Shown here: positions 46,847 through 55,741 of the stretch, piece after piece
Layout of the letters: every line of letters begins with the position of its first letter
Position numbering within the stretch: position 1 is the stretch's first letter
NCBI GenBank assembly: GCA_024402335.1
Contig: JAKSTZ010000010.1
Location: forward strand, 1-64,000
From: Bacteroidales bacterium
GTDB taxonomy: Bacteria > Bacteroidota > Bacteroidia > Bacteroidales > UBA1715
Direction of reading: 5' to 3'
DNA length: 64,000 nt
Made by a program: the position numbers and the translations under genes
Notes under the pieces: model-generated
Told to the model about the DNA's origin: nothing
What the model saw: only the letters and a program-made list of their open reading frames with translations
Databases searched by the model: none

Positions 46847-47260
46847 TTAGAAAATCTTTGATAACTTTTCTATTTCGCTTTTGAAATTCATATAAAACAA
46901 ATCGCGAACTATAATTGATTGAAATGAGAAAATCTCATTATCAGTTGTACGGATTGTTTTAATTGCAGAATCATTATACAATTCAACGCACCATTTATTT
47001 TCTGGATTTTTCCAATTTGGTTTCCATCCTTGACGATACACATCACGCAATGTCAACAACTGATCCATTAATGTAAGCACAGAACCATTTTTCGTTTTTG
47101 AGAACATTGCATCTGGCTCTGCTATTTTACAATAGTCTTCCCAACTTTTTGGTAATAATGCTAATGGATTTTGTGTTTCCTTCAAAATCACTTTTCCATC
47201 TTCTATTCTCTCGAATTCCCAACCTTTAGGAATATCAATTGTTTTTATTTCTTTGTCCAT
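46847..47260 (-). CDS. Hypothetical protein, 137 aa
   Basis: I do not recognise a named family. The product is a soluble cytoplasmic-type protein with no signal peptide or membrane segment. It starts MDKEIKTIDIPKGWEFERIE and contains LLPKSWEDYCKIAE. The motif LPKxWExxC, preceded by a short beta-rich region with GKVILK, recurs in small uncharacterised Bacteroidetes proteins, some linked with mobile DNA; that recollection is weak evidence. Its own promoter is at 47278. It lies between the convergent xerD and the lipoprotein block but is not clearly part of the latter, because a terminator separates them. Confidence 0.75.
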   Translation of the reverse strand: MDKEIKTIDIPKGWEFERIEDGKVILKETQNPLALLPKSWEDYCKIAEPDAMFSKTKNGSVLTLMDQLLTLRDVYRQGWKPNWKNPENKWCVELYNDSAIKTIRTTDNEIFSFQSIIVRDLFYMNFKSEIEKLSKIF

Positions 47261-47277
47261 GACTATATATTTTTTTA

Positions 47278-47285
47278 CAAATATA
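47278..47285 (-). promoter_or_regulatory. -7 promoter element of the 137-aa gene
   Basis: Minus-strand TATATTTG, exact match, 17 bases before the ATG at 47260. It lies just after the terminator of the upstream operon. Confidence 0.55.
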
Positions 47286-47312
47286 TATTATTATTCCAAA
47301 ATCTACAAAAAT

Positions 47313-47341
47313 AAAAAGGCGAAGCAATGCTTCGCCTTTCA
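47313..47341. terminator. Terminator of the lipoprotein operon
   Basis: AGGCGAAGCA and TGCTTCGCCT pair with almost no loop, flanked by A and T runs. On the minus strand it ends transcription from the lipoprotein/membrane-protein genes. Confidence 0.85.
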
Positions 47342-47361
47342 AGTAAACACAGTATTAAAAC

Positions 47362-47808
47362 TTACTTGTTTTTTATCTCCAAATCAATATATTGAGCAGG
47401 CTTAGTAAGCCAATTAATTAATTTACGAACAGGCAACAGCAATAATTGTAATATATCTCTTTTTACTGTCAGCAAAACTGGTATATAATAAGAAACTAGC
47501 AATACACCTAAACAAGACAAAAAACAATCTGTTACAAGAGCATAAACAGAAACACATATTCCCACAAAATAAGAAATAAAACAAATTGCATCTAACAAGA
47601 ATTCAAAAAAAAGTCTTTTCAAAAACACCAAAAAGGAATATGATCCCTCTATTTTTGATAGTTTTAAATAATCATTTTTCTTTTGCTCAATTAATCTATA
47701 GCCAGCTTTTTTCCACAAAGTAAAAGGTGCTATAATAATTAAATTAAATATAGTATAAAGGAAATGACCTAGTGCCTCTGTTATTAATTTTATAATACTT
47801 ATTTCCAT
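47362..47808 (-). CDS. Hypothetical membrane protein, 148 aa
   Basis: From the ATG at 47808 (MEISIIKLITEALGHFLYT) the product is 148 aa; an open extension to 47886 would overlap the upstream gene and is unlikely. A first hydrophobic segment (residues 10-30), a charged linker with WKKAGYRLIEQKKNDYLKL, a long hydrophobic region (about 65-115) with AICFISYFVGICVSVYALV, and a basic C-terminus are seen, giving three or four membrane helices. The family is unknown. It starts 25 bases after the 366-aa lipoprotein gene and is almost certainly co-transcribed. Confidence 0.7.
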   Translation of the reverse strand: MEISIIKLITEALGHFLYTIFNLIIIAPFTLWKKAGYRLIEQKKNDYLKLSKIEGSYSFLVFLKRLFFEFLLDAICFISYFVGICVSVYALVTDCFLSCLGVLLVSYYIPVLLTVKRDILQLLLLPVRKLINWLTKPAQYIDLEIKNK

Positions 47809-47833
47809 AATTAATCTATTCTTTTTACAAAAA

Positions 47834-48934
47834 CTATATTTCTTCTGAAATAAAATCATACACTTGTTCAATGTCTTCCAAATCATTATTATCTACTTCT
47901 ACAATGTTAGAAGAAATCATATTCTTCTTAGATAATTCTTCTGAGGAAAAAACCATTGAATCATTAAAAGTTTGTGCTTCATTATTTTTTTCAAAATTAT
48001 TATTGTCTTCTGTTTCTGTATTCTCAGAAGATTCCGATCGAGTATTTTTCTTAGGAGAACCTAATATCCAACCACTTTCATTATCAAAAACAAATGATAA
48101 TTTATTCAATGACTTTGTTCCTTTTACATTTCCATTCAAGACATAACCAAATGGAGTAACTATTGAATTTTCAACAATAACTTCTGCAGAAGCGACAAAA
48201 TCATTACAAACATCTTTTTTATTCTTCTTTGACTGGAAAAATTGGAAAAGTCCACAACTTTTATTTGGACATGTAACATCACATATAATATTACGAATTT
48301 TAAATATTGATCTTTGTTGTCCAATAAGTTGTACTGTATCTTTTGTAACATCCAAAGACAACAATTCATACAACGACAATTCTTTTGACACTTTTTCTAA
48401 TGCCCAAACAGGTTTTTCAGGAACAACTGGCTTTGGAACAATATGCACTATAGTATCATAACATTCCGTTGGATTTATAACAACAATATCCTCTTCGTTT
48501 GATATAGAATCAGAAACATGTTTTTCCTTTTCAAAACGATTTTTCATATCAACATCTTCATTTGAAACAACAGCTGTTTTTGCACACGTCGTTTGCTTAG
48601 GACTATAAATCCATTTTGAGCCTTCTTTTGTAAGAGCGACCTTTACAAAAATATGAGGATTATTATTGTCATCCAAAACTTTCTCTGCTTCATATGTTAT
48701 TACACCTTCAGCAGCAAGTTTTCGAAGTAACAATCTCTGTTCAGAATTATTCTCTTCATAAAAACCAACTATTAAAGAAACAATATCACCCTTTTGTATA
48801 GAATCAACCACTGGTTTATACAACTTAGAAATTTCATTTTTTGTAATTTCTTTTACTGTTTTCTTACCATTACATGCCCCAAGAAGAAGCAAGCTAAATA
48901 TGGAAAGAAAAGATATTTTCAAATATTTATTCAT
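47834..48934 (-). CDS. Putative lipoprotein, 366 aa (paralogue 2)
   Basis: A signal peptide ends in the lipobox LLGAC (Cys21), so it is anchored in a membrane. Residues 30-115 contain SLIVGFYEENNSEQRLLLRK and LAAEGVITYEAEKV. Residues 240-290 contain SAEVIVENSIVTPFGYVLNG followed by NVKGTKSLN. Both blocks are shared with the adjacent 291-aa lipoprotein. Unique features are a cysteine-rich insert (CDVTCPNKSCG) near residue 220 and an acidic, Asn/Ser-rich C-terminal tail of about 70 residues. The family is not recognised. The first block looks like a small helix-turn-helix-type fold with a beta wing, but outside the cell that would be a scaffold rather than a DNA binder. It probably arose by tandem duplication. 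Confidence 0.75.
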   Translation of the reverse strand: MNKYLKISFLSIFSLLLLGACNGKKTVKEITKNEISKLYKPVVDSIQKGDIVSLIVGFYEENNSEQRLLLRKLAAEGVITYEAEKVLDDNNNPHIFVKVALTKEGSKWIYSPKQTTCAKTAVVSNEDVDMKNRFEKEKHVSDSISNEEDIVVINPTECYDTIVHIVPKPVVPEKPVWALEKVSKELSLYELLSLDVTKDTVQLIGQQRSIFKIRNIICDVTCPNKSCGLFQFFQSKKNKKDVCNDFVASAEVIVENSIVTPFGYVLNGNVKGTKSLNKLSFVFDNESGWILGSPKKNTRSESSENTETEDNNNFEKNNEAQTFNDSMVFSSEELSKKNMISSNIVEVDNNDLEDIEQVYDFISEEI

Positions 48935-48963
48935 AGCATAATTTTATTTTAACCATACTAGTT

Positions 48964-49839
48964 TTATTCTTCAACAGTCTTTTCTGTTGTTTTAACATTA
49001 GCTTCATTTACAATTTTCCAACCATCTTCATATTTTTGGAATGTATAATGATATTTTTCTTTTACCCCTTTGGTTTTTCCTTCCAAAATACGACCAAACG
49101 GAGTAACATCACTTGTTTCAAAGATTACATCTGCAAATGACAAACCTTGTTCTTTCATCATTTTAGTTGCAATCAAATTAGACACTTTACATACAGATTT
49201 TGTCAAAGTATTTACCATAACCTTTTTCTCAACAACTTTTTTCAATTCTAATTCATATATAGAAGGTTCTGGTTTAACAACATCTTCTTTTTTTGACAAC
49301 ACAGAATCAATATCATCTTCAACAACAGGATTACGAACAGGAATATTTTCGTCGACAGCAACAGCATCGGCAGGATATTTTTCATTTGCAAAATTATTCT
49401 CCATATCCGAAGGGAATATAGTTCTAGGTTCTTTCGTAACAACAGCAGAATCAACAACAACCATCGTCTTACCAGCATCAGTCAGTTCAACATTCACAAA
49501 TACATGAGCAGCAGAAACATATGCTTTCCTTATTTTTTCTTTACCTTTTATAATCGTTGTTGAATCAACTTCATTTATAATTTCCGCACTATATGAAATC
49601 ACTCCATTAGCAGCTAATTGGCGAAGTTTATAACGAGCCTCTTTACAATTTAATTCATAATAACCTGTTTTAAACTCAACCACATGGCTACCTTTTTTAA
49701 AATCAGCAAACTGACTTACAACATTTTGTACTTCTTGTTCTGTAATCACACTCGTTTCTCCTTGTTTGGCATCTTGATTACAGCTTGAAAAAACAAAACC
49801 TGCACATATTAGTGCGCAAAACATAAAATTTTTTTTCAT
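48964..49839 (-). CDS. Putative lipoprotein, 291 aa (paralogue 1)
   Basis: The signal peptide ends with VFSSC (lipobox, Cys20). The conserved blocks are FKTGYYELNCKEARYKLRQ, LAANGVISYSAEII, HVFVNVELTDAGKTMVV, and near the C-terminus ADVIFETSDVTPFGRILEGK followed by TKGVKEKYHYTF and DGWKIVNEA. The same order occurs in the neighbour at 47834, 29 bases downstream. The central part is acidic and low in complexity (DDIDSVLSKKEDVVKPEP). I do not recognise the family and give no function. No exact -7 element was found upstream in the 535-bp gap. Confidence 0.75.
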   Translation of the reverse strand: MKKNFMFCALICAGFVFSSCNQDAKQGETSVITEQEVQNVVSQFADFKKGSHVVEFKTGYYELNCKEARYKLRQLAANGVISYSAEIINEVDSTTIIKGKEKIRKAYVSAAHVFVNVELTDAGKTMVVVDSAVVTKEPRTIFPSDMENNFANEKYPADAVAVDENIPVRNPVVEDDIDSVLSKKEDVVKPEPSIYELELKKVVEKKVMVNTLTKSVCKVSNLIATKMMKEQGLSFADVIFETSDVTPFGRILEGKTKGVKEKYHYTFQKYEDGWKIVNEANVKTTEKTVEE

Positions 49840-50312
49840 AGTATTACATTAAAATTAAACAAAAAATTCAATTGAAAACATCTACAAACAAATCATACAC
49901 ATAGAAAAATCAACACTTTCAAATTCTAAAAATTATTACACCTTATAGTAACCACAGAATATAATTTTCTTTAAAATTTCGTATTAAATCCACTTTTTGC
50001 AAATATTAAAAATAACTATAAAATTGATTGTCTAAAAATGTGACCATTGTGTTCTCGATTTGTCTTCATCTTATTCATAAATAGAGTAAATACAAAACGG
50101 AATTAATCCATAAAAATAAATATGTTATAACAAGTTAATAAGGGGGAAACAATGTAATTTGAAATAAAAATTTTCTCTATTTACCTCTCTCCCCTTATCA
50201 ACAAGCCACCTGTCATCCTAAGTGTAACGAAGGATCTTTGATCCAAATAACATATTATTTTTCCAAAAGATTGTACTACGCTAAAAGATCTGTTATTTTA
50301 TATTTCAGCACA
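49840..50312. other. Long AT-rich intergenic region
   Basis: Between the lipoprotein pair and the DedA terminator no ORF of note is present on either strand. It contains a diverged copy of the dispersed GTCATCCT repeat (50212) and an AGGGGG run near 50145. It presumably holds the promoter of the lipoprotein operon, but no exact TAnnTTTG was seen in the first 150 bases. Confidence 0.6.
50212..50237. repeat. Diverged copy of the dispersed GTCATCCT..GAAGGATCT repeat
   Basis: GTCATCCTAAGTGTAACGAA followed by GGATCT shares the two ends of the copy at 11254 and the same spacing between them. The middle differs. Confidence 0.6.
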
Positions 50313-50348
50313 ATAAAAAAACGGAGATGCAAATCCACATCTCCGTTT
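50313..50348 (-). terminator. Terminator of the DedA gene
   Basis: On the minus strand AAACGGAGATG and CATCTCCGTTT form a stem with a 10-base loop and a T run, 27 bases after the DedA stop. Confidence 0.85.
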
Positions 50349-50374
50349 ACCATATAAAAACAAAAACTTTAAAC

Positions 50375-51082
50375 TCAACGTCTCCGTAAAAAATATTTTA
50401 CAGTGTAATATAATACCACTAACAATACACCTCCCACAATGGCATATCCAATTTCGTGGCTATATTGATTAATTAAATCTTGTTGACCATGTGCAACGTA
50501 ACCCAATGCAGCTAAAATTACATTCCAAATACCAGCACCAAGAAATGTAAACAATAAAAACACCGGTAATTTCATTTTTGCCAAACCTGCAGGTATAGAA
50601 ATCAATTGACGAATAACTGGTATCAACCGACCTATAAACGTAGAAATAACTCCATGTTCATTAAAGTAATCTTCTGCTTTCTTAAGTTTATCTCCATTTA
50701 GTGCAAGCAAATGTCCCCATTTACTATCTGCAAATTTGTATATAATTGGACGGCCAAGCCAAATCGACAATAAATAATTAATCATTGCGCCCAACATAGA
50801 ACCTAATGTAGCAAACAACACAACAAGAATGATATTCATATCATTACCTACATTACAAGCAACATAGGCAGCTGGTGGAATAACAACTTCCGATGGAAAA
50901 GGAATAAAAGAACTTTCTATCGTCATTAACGCAGTTATTGTTCCATAATTCATATTTGCACTATACCAATCCTCTACATACGAAAGAATCGATTTATCAG
51001 TTGCGACTGTATCAGAATTTGTTTCTGCATAGACAGAGAGCCCAAGAAATAAAAGTGTTACAATTGTCAGTATTCGTTTCAT
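50375..51082 (-). CDS. DedA/VTT-domain membrane protein
   Basis: The 235-aa protein has an N-terminal hydrophobic leader (MKRILTIVTLLFLGLSVYAE) and then the VTT domain: ESSFIPFPSEVVIPPAAY (the conserved E-x-S-x-x-P-x-P-[ST]-E motif), GSMLGAMINYLLSIWLGRPI, FIGRLIPVIRQLISIPAGLA with the F-x-GRF/LxPxxR motif, and a C-terminal helix. DedA proteins act as lipid scramblases/flippases for phospholipids or undecaprenyl phosphate in the inner membrane. The extra signal-like leader is usual in Bacteroidetes members. It is a single gene between two terminators. Confidence 0.9.
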   Translation of the reverse strand: MKRILTIVTLLFLGLSVYAETNSDTVATDKSILSYVEDWYSANMNYGTITALMTIESSFIPFPSEVVIPPAAYVACNVGNDMNIILVVLFATLGSMLGAMINYLLSIWLGRPIIYKFADSKWGHLLALNGDKLKKAEDYFNEHGVISTFIGRLIPVIRQLISIPAGLAKMKLPVFLLFTFLGAGIWNVILAALGYVAHGQQDLINQYSHEIGYAIVGGVLLVVLYYTVKYFLRRR

Positions 51083-51102
51083 TCTGTGTATTTAATATGT
51101 AT

Positions 51103-51138
51103 TAAAAAAATAGAGACGCAAAACCTTGCGTCTCTACA
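51103..51138 (-). terminator. Terminator of the nqr operon (AGAGACGCAA type)
   Basis: TAGAGACGCAA and TTGCGTCTCTA pair perfectly around AACC; on the minus strand a T7 run follows. The same stem AGAGACGCA/TGCGTCTCT occurs at 58828. Confidence 0.88.
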
Positions 51139-51167
51139 AATATATATTCTTTTTTTATTCAAAAGAA

Positions 51168-52457
51168 TTATCCGCCGAAGTTATCGAAACGAATCATTTC
51201 GTCTTCTACGCCAAGGCTGTGTAACAAGTCAAGCACAGTCTTTGCCATCATTGGAGGACCACACAAGTAGTATTCGATATCTTCTGGTTCTTCGTGTTGC
51301 TTCAAGTATGTATCACCCATTACTGGAGCAATGAAACCTGGAGTGTATTTAATACCTAGACCATCAGCCTTTGGATCAGGACGGTCAAGTGCTAAGTGGA
51401 AATGGAAATTAGGGAATTCTTTTTCCAATTCTAAGAAGTCTTCCAAGAAGAATACTTCATCGATTGCACGAGCACCATAGAAATAATGCATTTCACGGTC
51501 ACGAGTATTCAATGTCTTAAGCATGTGCATAATTTGAGCACGAAGAGGAGCCATACCGGCACCACCACCAACCCAAATCATTTCACGTTTGCTGTCAAAT
51601 ACTGGGTGGAAATCTCCATAAGGACCACTCATCATTACCTTATCTCCAGGTTTTAAGTTGAAGATATATGTAGAAGCGATACCGCAAGGTACATCCATGA
51701 AACCAGGACCTTGATCTTTTGGTTTAAATGGAGGTGTTGCAATACGAACTGTCAATGTAATGATATCACCTTCATCAGGATAGTTAGCCATAGAATAAGC
51801 ACGAACTGTAGGTTCTGTATTCTTTTGGTGTAAGCCGAACAAACCGAATTTTTCCCAAGTTGGAATATACAAATCGCCTATCAAGCTTCTATCGAAATCT
51901 GCATAGTTGATGTCGTATGCAGGAATCTTGATTTGAGCGTATGAACCTGGCAAGAAATCCATGTGTTCACCAGCTGGCAATTTAACTTTAAATTCCTTAA
52001 TGAAAGAAGCAACATTCTTGTTAGAAATAACTTCGCATTCCCATTCTTTAATACCAAGAACTGATTCTGGTATTTTAATGTGAATGTCATTTTTAACTTT
52101 CACTTGGCAAGCCAAACGCCAATTGTCATTTTGTTCTTTACGAGAGAAGAAACCCTTTTCTGTAGGAAGAATATCTCCACCACCTTCAGTTACACGGCAA
52201 CGGCACATACCACAAGCGCCACCACCACCACAAGCTGAAGGCAAAAGAATATTTTGTCCTTGCAAAGTGCTCAACAAAGAGCTACCTGGATTTACTTCCA
52301 TTGGTTCTTTATCGTTGATATACAACTGTACTTTTCCTGATGGCAACAATTTTGCTTTTGCCAACAAAAGAAGAGCCACCAATAATATTACTACTAGCAG
52401 GAAGACGACAACACTCGCGCCTATCATTATACCTGCCGATGCATCTAAAATTATCAT
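51168..52457 (-). CDS. nqrF: Na+-translocating NADH:quinone reductase subunit F
   Basis: NqrF is the NADH-oxidising subunit. The 429-aa protein begins at ATG 52457 (MIILDASAGIMIGAS). One membrane helix lies at residues 8-34. A 2Fe-2S ferredoxin domain has SACGGGGACGMCRCRV (cysteine cluster), an FAD domain has VRAYSMANYPDEG, and the NAD domain has WVGGGAGMAPLRAQI and the C-terminal YYLCGPPMM. The last gene of nqrABCDEF. Confidence 0.97.
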   Translation of the reverse strand: MIILDASAGIMIGASVVVFLLVVILLVALLLLAKAKLLPSGKVQLYINDKEPMEVNPGSSLLSTLQGQNILLPSACGGGGACGMCRCRVTEGGGDILPTEKGFFSRKEQNDNWRLACQVKVKNDIHIKIPESVLGIKEWECEVISNKNVASFIKEFKVKLPAGEHMDFLPGSYAQIKIPAYDINYADFDRSLIGDLYIPTWEKFGLFGLHQKNTEPTVRAYSMANYPDEGDIITLTVRIATPPFKPKDQGPGFMDVPCGIASTYIFNLKPGDKVMMSGPYGDFHPVFDSKREMIWVGGGAGMAPLRAQIMHMLKTLNTRDREMHYFYGARAIDEVFFLEDFLELEKEFPNFHFHLALDRPDPKADGLGIKYTPGFIAPVMGDTYLKQHEEPEDIEYYLCGPPMMAKTVLDLLHSLGVEDEMIRFDNFGG

Positions 52458-52475
52458 TTTGCTCAATTTTAATTA

Positions 52476-53090
52476 TTACAATTTAATACCCATAAAACTC
52501 ATGAATGCGATACCCATCAATCCAGTTACGATAAATGTGATACCTACACCCTTCAATGCAGCTGGCACATGAGAGTATTTGATTTTTTCGTTGATGGCAG
52601 CAATACCAACGATTGCCAAAAACCAACCAATACCAGAACCTAAACCAAATACAGTAGCTTCTGCAAGTGATTCATATCCTCTTTGTTGCATAAACAAAGA
52701 ACCACCAAGGATGGCACAGTTTACAGCAATCAATGGCAAGAAAATACCAAGAGAAGAATATAAAGCTGGTGCAAATTTTTCAACTATCATTTCCACCAAC
52801 TGTACAAACGAAGCTATGACCGCAATGAAAATAATGAAACTCAAGAAACTTAAGTCAACATCGGCGAAGCTATCACCTAACCATGCTAAAGCACCTGGTT
52901 TCAATACGAATTCATTCAACAAATAGTCAATAGGAACAGTGATTGCCAAAACAAATGTTACAGCCAAACCAAGTCCGGCAGCTGTTTCCACATTTTTAGA
53001 CACCGCAATGAATGAACACATTCCCAAAAAGAATGCGAACACCATATTGTCTATAAAAATTGATTTAATAAATAAGTTTAACAACTCCAT
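52476..53090 (-). CDS. nqrE: NADH:quinone reductase subunit E
   Basis: The 204-aa membrane protein begins at ATG 53090 ([20 protein letters not shown]). It has six membrane helices. The [11 protein letters not shown] and [12 protein letters not shown] cysteines correspond to the iron-binding cysteines shared by NqrD and NqrE. It lies between nqrD and nqrF with short spacing. Confidence 0.97.
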   Translation of the reverse strand: MELLNLFIKSIFIDNMVFAFFLGMCSFIAVSKNVETAAGLGLAVTFVLAITVPIDYLLNEFVLKPGALAWLGDSFADVDLSFLSFIIFIAVIASFVQLVEMIVEKFAPALYSSLGIFLPLIAVNCAILGGSLFMQQRGYESLAEATVFGLGSGIGWFLAIVGIAAINEKIKYSHVPAALKGVGITFIVTGLMGIAFMSFMGIKL

Positions 53091-53108
53091 GATCACAATC
53101 TTTTAAGG

Positions 53109-53771
53109 TTATTTTTTAATTAAATCTTTATTTCTTGAGCGTTGGATCCAAATGATTACAGCAACAATAATCAATGCCATAGGTGGCATCAACATGAAAC
53201 CGCAGTTTTCGTATCCACATGCTGTGTAGAATGCTTCAGGAATGATACGTAATTCACCAGCAATTGGTAATGTAATTGTTCCTGCACCGAATAATTCACG
53301 AACAACAGCAATAATTACTAAAATCATACCATAACCTAAACCATTTCCAAGACCATCAAGAAGTGAAGGCCAAGGTTTATTACCCAAACCGAACGCTTCC
53401 ATACGACCCATAACGATACAGTTAGTAATAATCAAACCAACATATACTGAAAGTTGTTTACTAACACCATACGAGAATGCTTTTAAGATTTGGTCAACCA
53501 AGATTACCAAAGTCGCAACAACCAACAATTGAACGATGATACGGATGCGGTTTGGAATTGTTTTTCTCAAAAGTGAAATTGCCATGTTAGCAACGCCAAC
53601 AACAATAGTTACTGCCAATGCCATTACAATTGCAGATTCAACTTTTGCTGTTACAGCCAAAGCAGAACAAATACCTAATACTTGTACTGTAATTGGGTTT
53701 TGTGAACCTAGAGGGCCTGTAAGCAACTGTAAGTTTTTCTTTGAAAACAATGATTCTTTTTCTTCTGCCAT
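53109..53771 (-). CDS. nqrD: NADH:quinone reductase subunit D
   Basis: The 220-aa membrane protein is a homologue of NqrE, with GICSALAVTAKVESAIVMAL and LIITNCIVMGRMEAFGLGNK, including the conserved cysteines. It forms with NqrE the pseudo-symmetrical pair that holds the intramembrane iron centre. The position between nqrC and nqrE is standard. Confidence 0.97.
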   Translation of the reverse strand: MAEEKESLFSKKNLQLLTGPLGSQNPITVQVLGICSALAVTAKVESAIVMALAVTIVVGVANMAISLLRKTIPNRIRIIVQLLVVATLVILVDQILKAFSYGVSKQLSVYVGLIITNCIVMGRMEAFGLGNKPWPSLLDGLGNGLGYGMILVIIAVVRELFGAGTITLPIAGELRIIPEAFYTACGYENCGFMLMPPMALIIVAVIIWIQRSRNKDLIKK

Positions 53772-53778
53772 GACCTTA

Positions 53779-54513
53779 TTAGTTTAAAGATTGAACATTA
53801 TTAGTTGAGTCAGCAACAGGAGCAGTTTCAACAGGTACAGTTGCTACTGATTGAGCTTGAAGAAAAGCAGAATAACCTTTCAAACAATCGAATAGCATTG
53901 CTGTCACACCATCACAAGTTTTTGTTGAACCTGAAATAGCATCAACTTCGTTGTCTGCTTTTGCCCCACCCTTTACAACCTTAACAGATGTAAATTCGTT
54001 GTTGACAAAAATTTGTTTTCCTTTAAATGTATTGCGGAATTTTGGTTTGATGATTTCAGCACCCAAACCGGCTGTTTCACTTTCGTGATCGAAAACTGTA
54101 CCGACAACTGTGCTACCATCAGCTTTGCTAACAGAAATATAACCCCAGATTTTACCCCAAAGTCCATTTCCTTTCAAAGGAATAACATAACAATTATTGA
54201 TATCGATAACTGGTAAAGAACCTTCTTCTACAGATCCATTAGAAATATAATCTTGAATATTTCCTGAAATTTTTTCAGAAGAACCTTCTTTTACGAAGAA
54301 AAACTCTGTCAAATTATCGTTAAATAATTTTTCAGCATCACTAGCTTGAACATCTTCGATATCAGCAGCAGACAAAATATTTTGCATTTTTTCAATTTTC
54401 ATATTTGCTTGCTGTGCTGGTTTCAATGAATATGCTGCTACCGACAACAATGTTGCAATAGCAACTACCATTACTACCGAATAAATAAAAATGTATGAAT
54501 TACTTTTTTCCAT
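53779..54513 (-). CDS. nqrC: NADH:quinone reductase subunit C
   Basis: NqrC carries a covalent FMN. The 244-aa protein has one N-terminal membrane helix (YIFIYSVVMVVAIATLLSVA), a periplasmic domain with GLWGKIWGYISV and VFDHESETAGLGAEI, and the flavinylation motif SGSTKTCDGV, in which the Thr takes the FMN. Confidence 0.96.
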   Translation of the reverse strand: MEKSNSYIFIYSVVMVVAIATLLSVAAYSLKPAQQANMKIEKMQNILSAADIEDVQASDAEKLFNDNLTEFFFVKEGSSEKISGNIQDYISNGSVEEGSLPVIDINNCYVIPLKGNGLWGKIWGYISVSKADGSTVVGTVFDHESETAGLGAEIIKPKFRNTFKGKQIFVNNEFTSVKVVKGGAKADNEVDAISGSTKTCDGVTAMLFDCLKGYSAFLQAQSVATVPVETAPVADSTNNVQSLN

Positions 54514-54525
54514 AGTCGTATCTTA

Positions 54526-55731
54526 TTAAGCGTTAGTAACAGTTTCTTGTGCAGCTTTCGCACGTTTTAAACGTCTGTTGATATTTGCTTTAACAACCAT
54601 GTGGTCGATAAGTGGAGCAAATACGTTCATCAACAAGATAGAAAGCATCATACCTTCTGGATATGCAGGGTTGAAACAACGAATCATGATTGCGAATACA
54701 CCAACCAAGAAACCATAAATCCATTTACCTGTGTTTGTTTGTGCTGCAGTAACTGGGTCTGTTGCCATAAATACTGCACCAAATGCGAAACCACCAATCA
54801 ATAAATGTTGGAATGCAGGCAATTGCATAACATAATTTGTTTCAGGAGCTAAACAATTCATCAACAAGCCCATTACAAAGCCACCAGCAAATACAGAAAG
54901 GATGATTCTGTAACTTGCAATACCAGTGAATAATAATAAAGCCGCACCAATCAAAATTGCGATTACTGAAGTTTCACCTACGCAACCAGCATAGTTACCT
55001 ATCATCAAATCACAAACTGAAAGTTGATTATTTGCAACACCGTGAATAGCATCAGGAGCAACACCGGCATTCAACTGACCTAAAATAGTTTCACCAGAGA
55101 ATGCATCTACAGTAGCTTTACCTTCTACTGAATGTACCCATGCCGAAGAACCTGACATATTACCTGGATATGCAAAAAACAAGAAGGCACGTGCCAACAA
55201 TGCAGGGTTTACGATATTCATACCTGTTCCACCAAATGCTTCCTTACCAATAATAACAGCAAATGCTACTGCTAAAGCAAGTTCCCATAGAGGAATGTCA
55301 ACAGGAACGATAAGAGGAATAATCAAACCACTTACCAAATATCCTTCACTAATTTCGTGTCCGCGGATATAGCAGAATACAAATTCTATACCTAGACCAA
55401 CGATGTATGAAACTACGATTAATGGCAATACTTTTATGAAACCATAACCAAAAGCTTCCATCATTGTATAGTCTTCACCGATTGAAGTGTAGAATAAAGA
55501 ACCTACATTGTACATACCATATAATAATGTAGGAACCAATGCAAAGATTACTATAATCAAAGCACGTTTCAAATCTATCGCATCACGGACATGGCTACCT
55601 GTTGTTGTTACTGTTCCAGGAACATGTAAGAATGTTTCGAAACTTTCGTAGATAGGAAGCCATTTCTCATACTTACCACCCTTTTCAAAATTAGGTTTGG
55701 TTTTCTGTATCCAATTTTCTATTGCTTTCAT
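54526..55731 (-). CDS. nqrB: NADH:quinone reductase subunit B
   Basis: NqrB is the ten-helix core membrane subunit with riboflavin and a covalent FMN; it is thought to conduct Na+. The 401-aa protein starts at ATG 55731 (MKAIENWIQKTKPNFEKGGK). Family blocks are RDAIDLKRALIIVIFALVPT, IGKEAFGGTGMNIVNPALLA and VFMATDPVTAAQTNTGKWIY. The flavinylation site reads SGET at about residues 212-215, where the usual motif is SGAT. Its Thr is preserved. Confidence 0.97.
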   Translation of the reverse strand: MKAIENWIQKTKPNFEKGGKYEKWLPIYESFETFLHVPGTVTTTGSHVRDAIDLKRALIIVIFALVPTLLYGMYNVGSLFYTSIGEDYTMMEAFGYGFIKVLPLIVVSYIVGLGIEFVFCYIRGHEISEGYLVSGLIIPLIVPVDIPLWELALAVAFAVIIGKEAFGGTGMNIVNPALLARAFLFFAYPGNMSGSSAWVHSVEGKATVDAFSGETILGQLNAGVAPDAIHGVANNQLSVCDLMIGNYAGCVGETSVIAILIGAALLLFTGIASYRIILSVFAGGFVMGLLMNCLAPETNYVMQLPAFQHLLIGGFAFGAVFMATDPVTAAQTNTGKWIYGFLVGVFAIMIRCFNPAYPEGMMLSILLMNVFAPLIDHMVVKANINRRLKRAKAAQETVTNA

Positions 55732-55741
55732 ATACAACTAA

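Noticed and set aside
49840-50374. Hidden small gene or RNA in the 535-bp gap
   Set aside because: No frame with plausible start, composition or motif, and no stable hairpin apart from the DedA terminator; only a repeat fragment could be supported.
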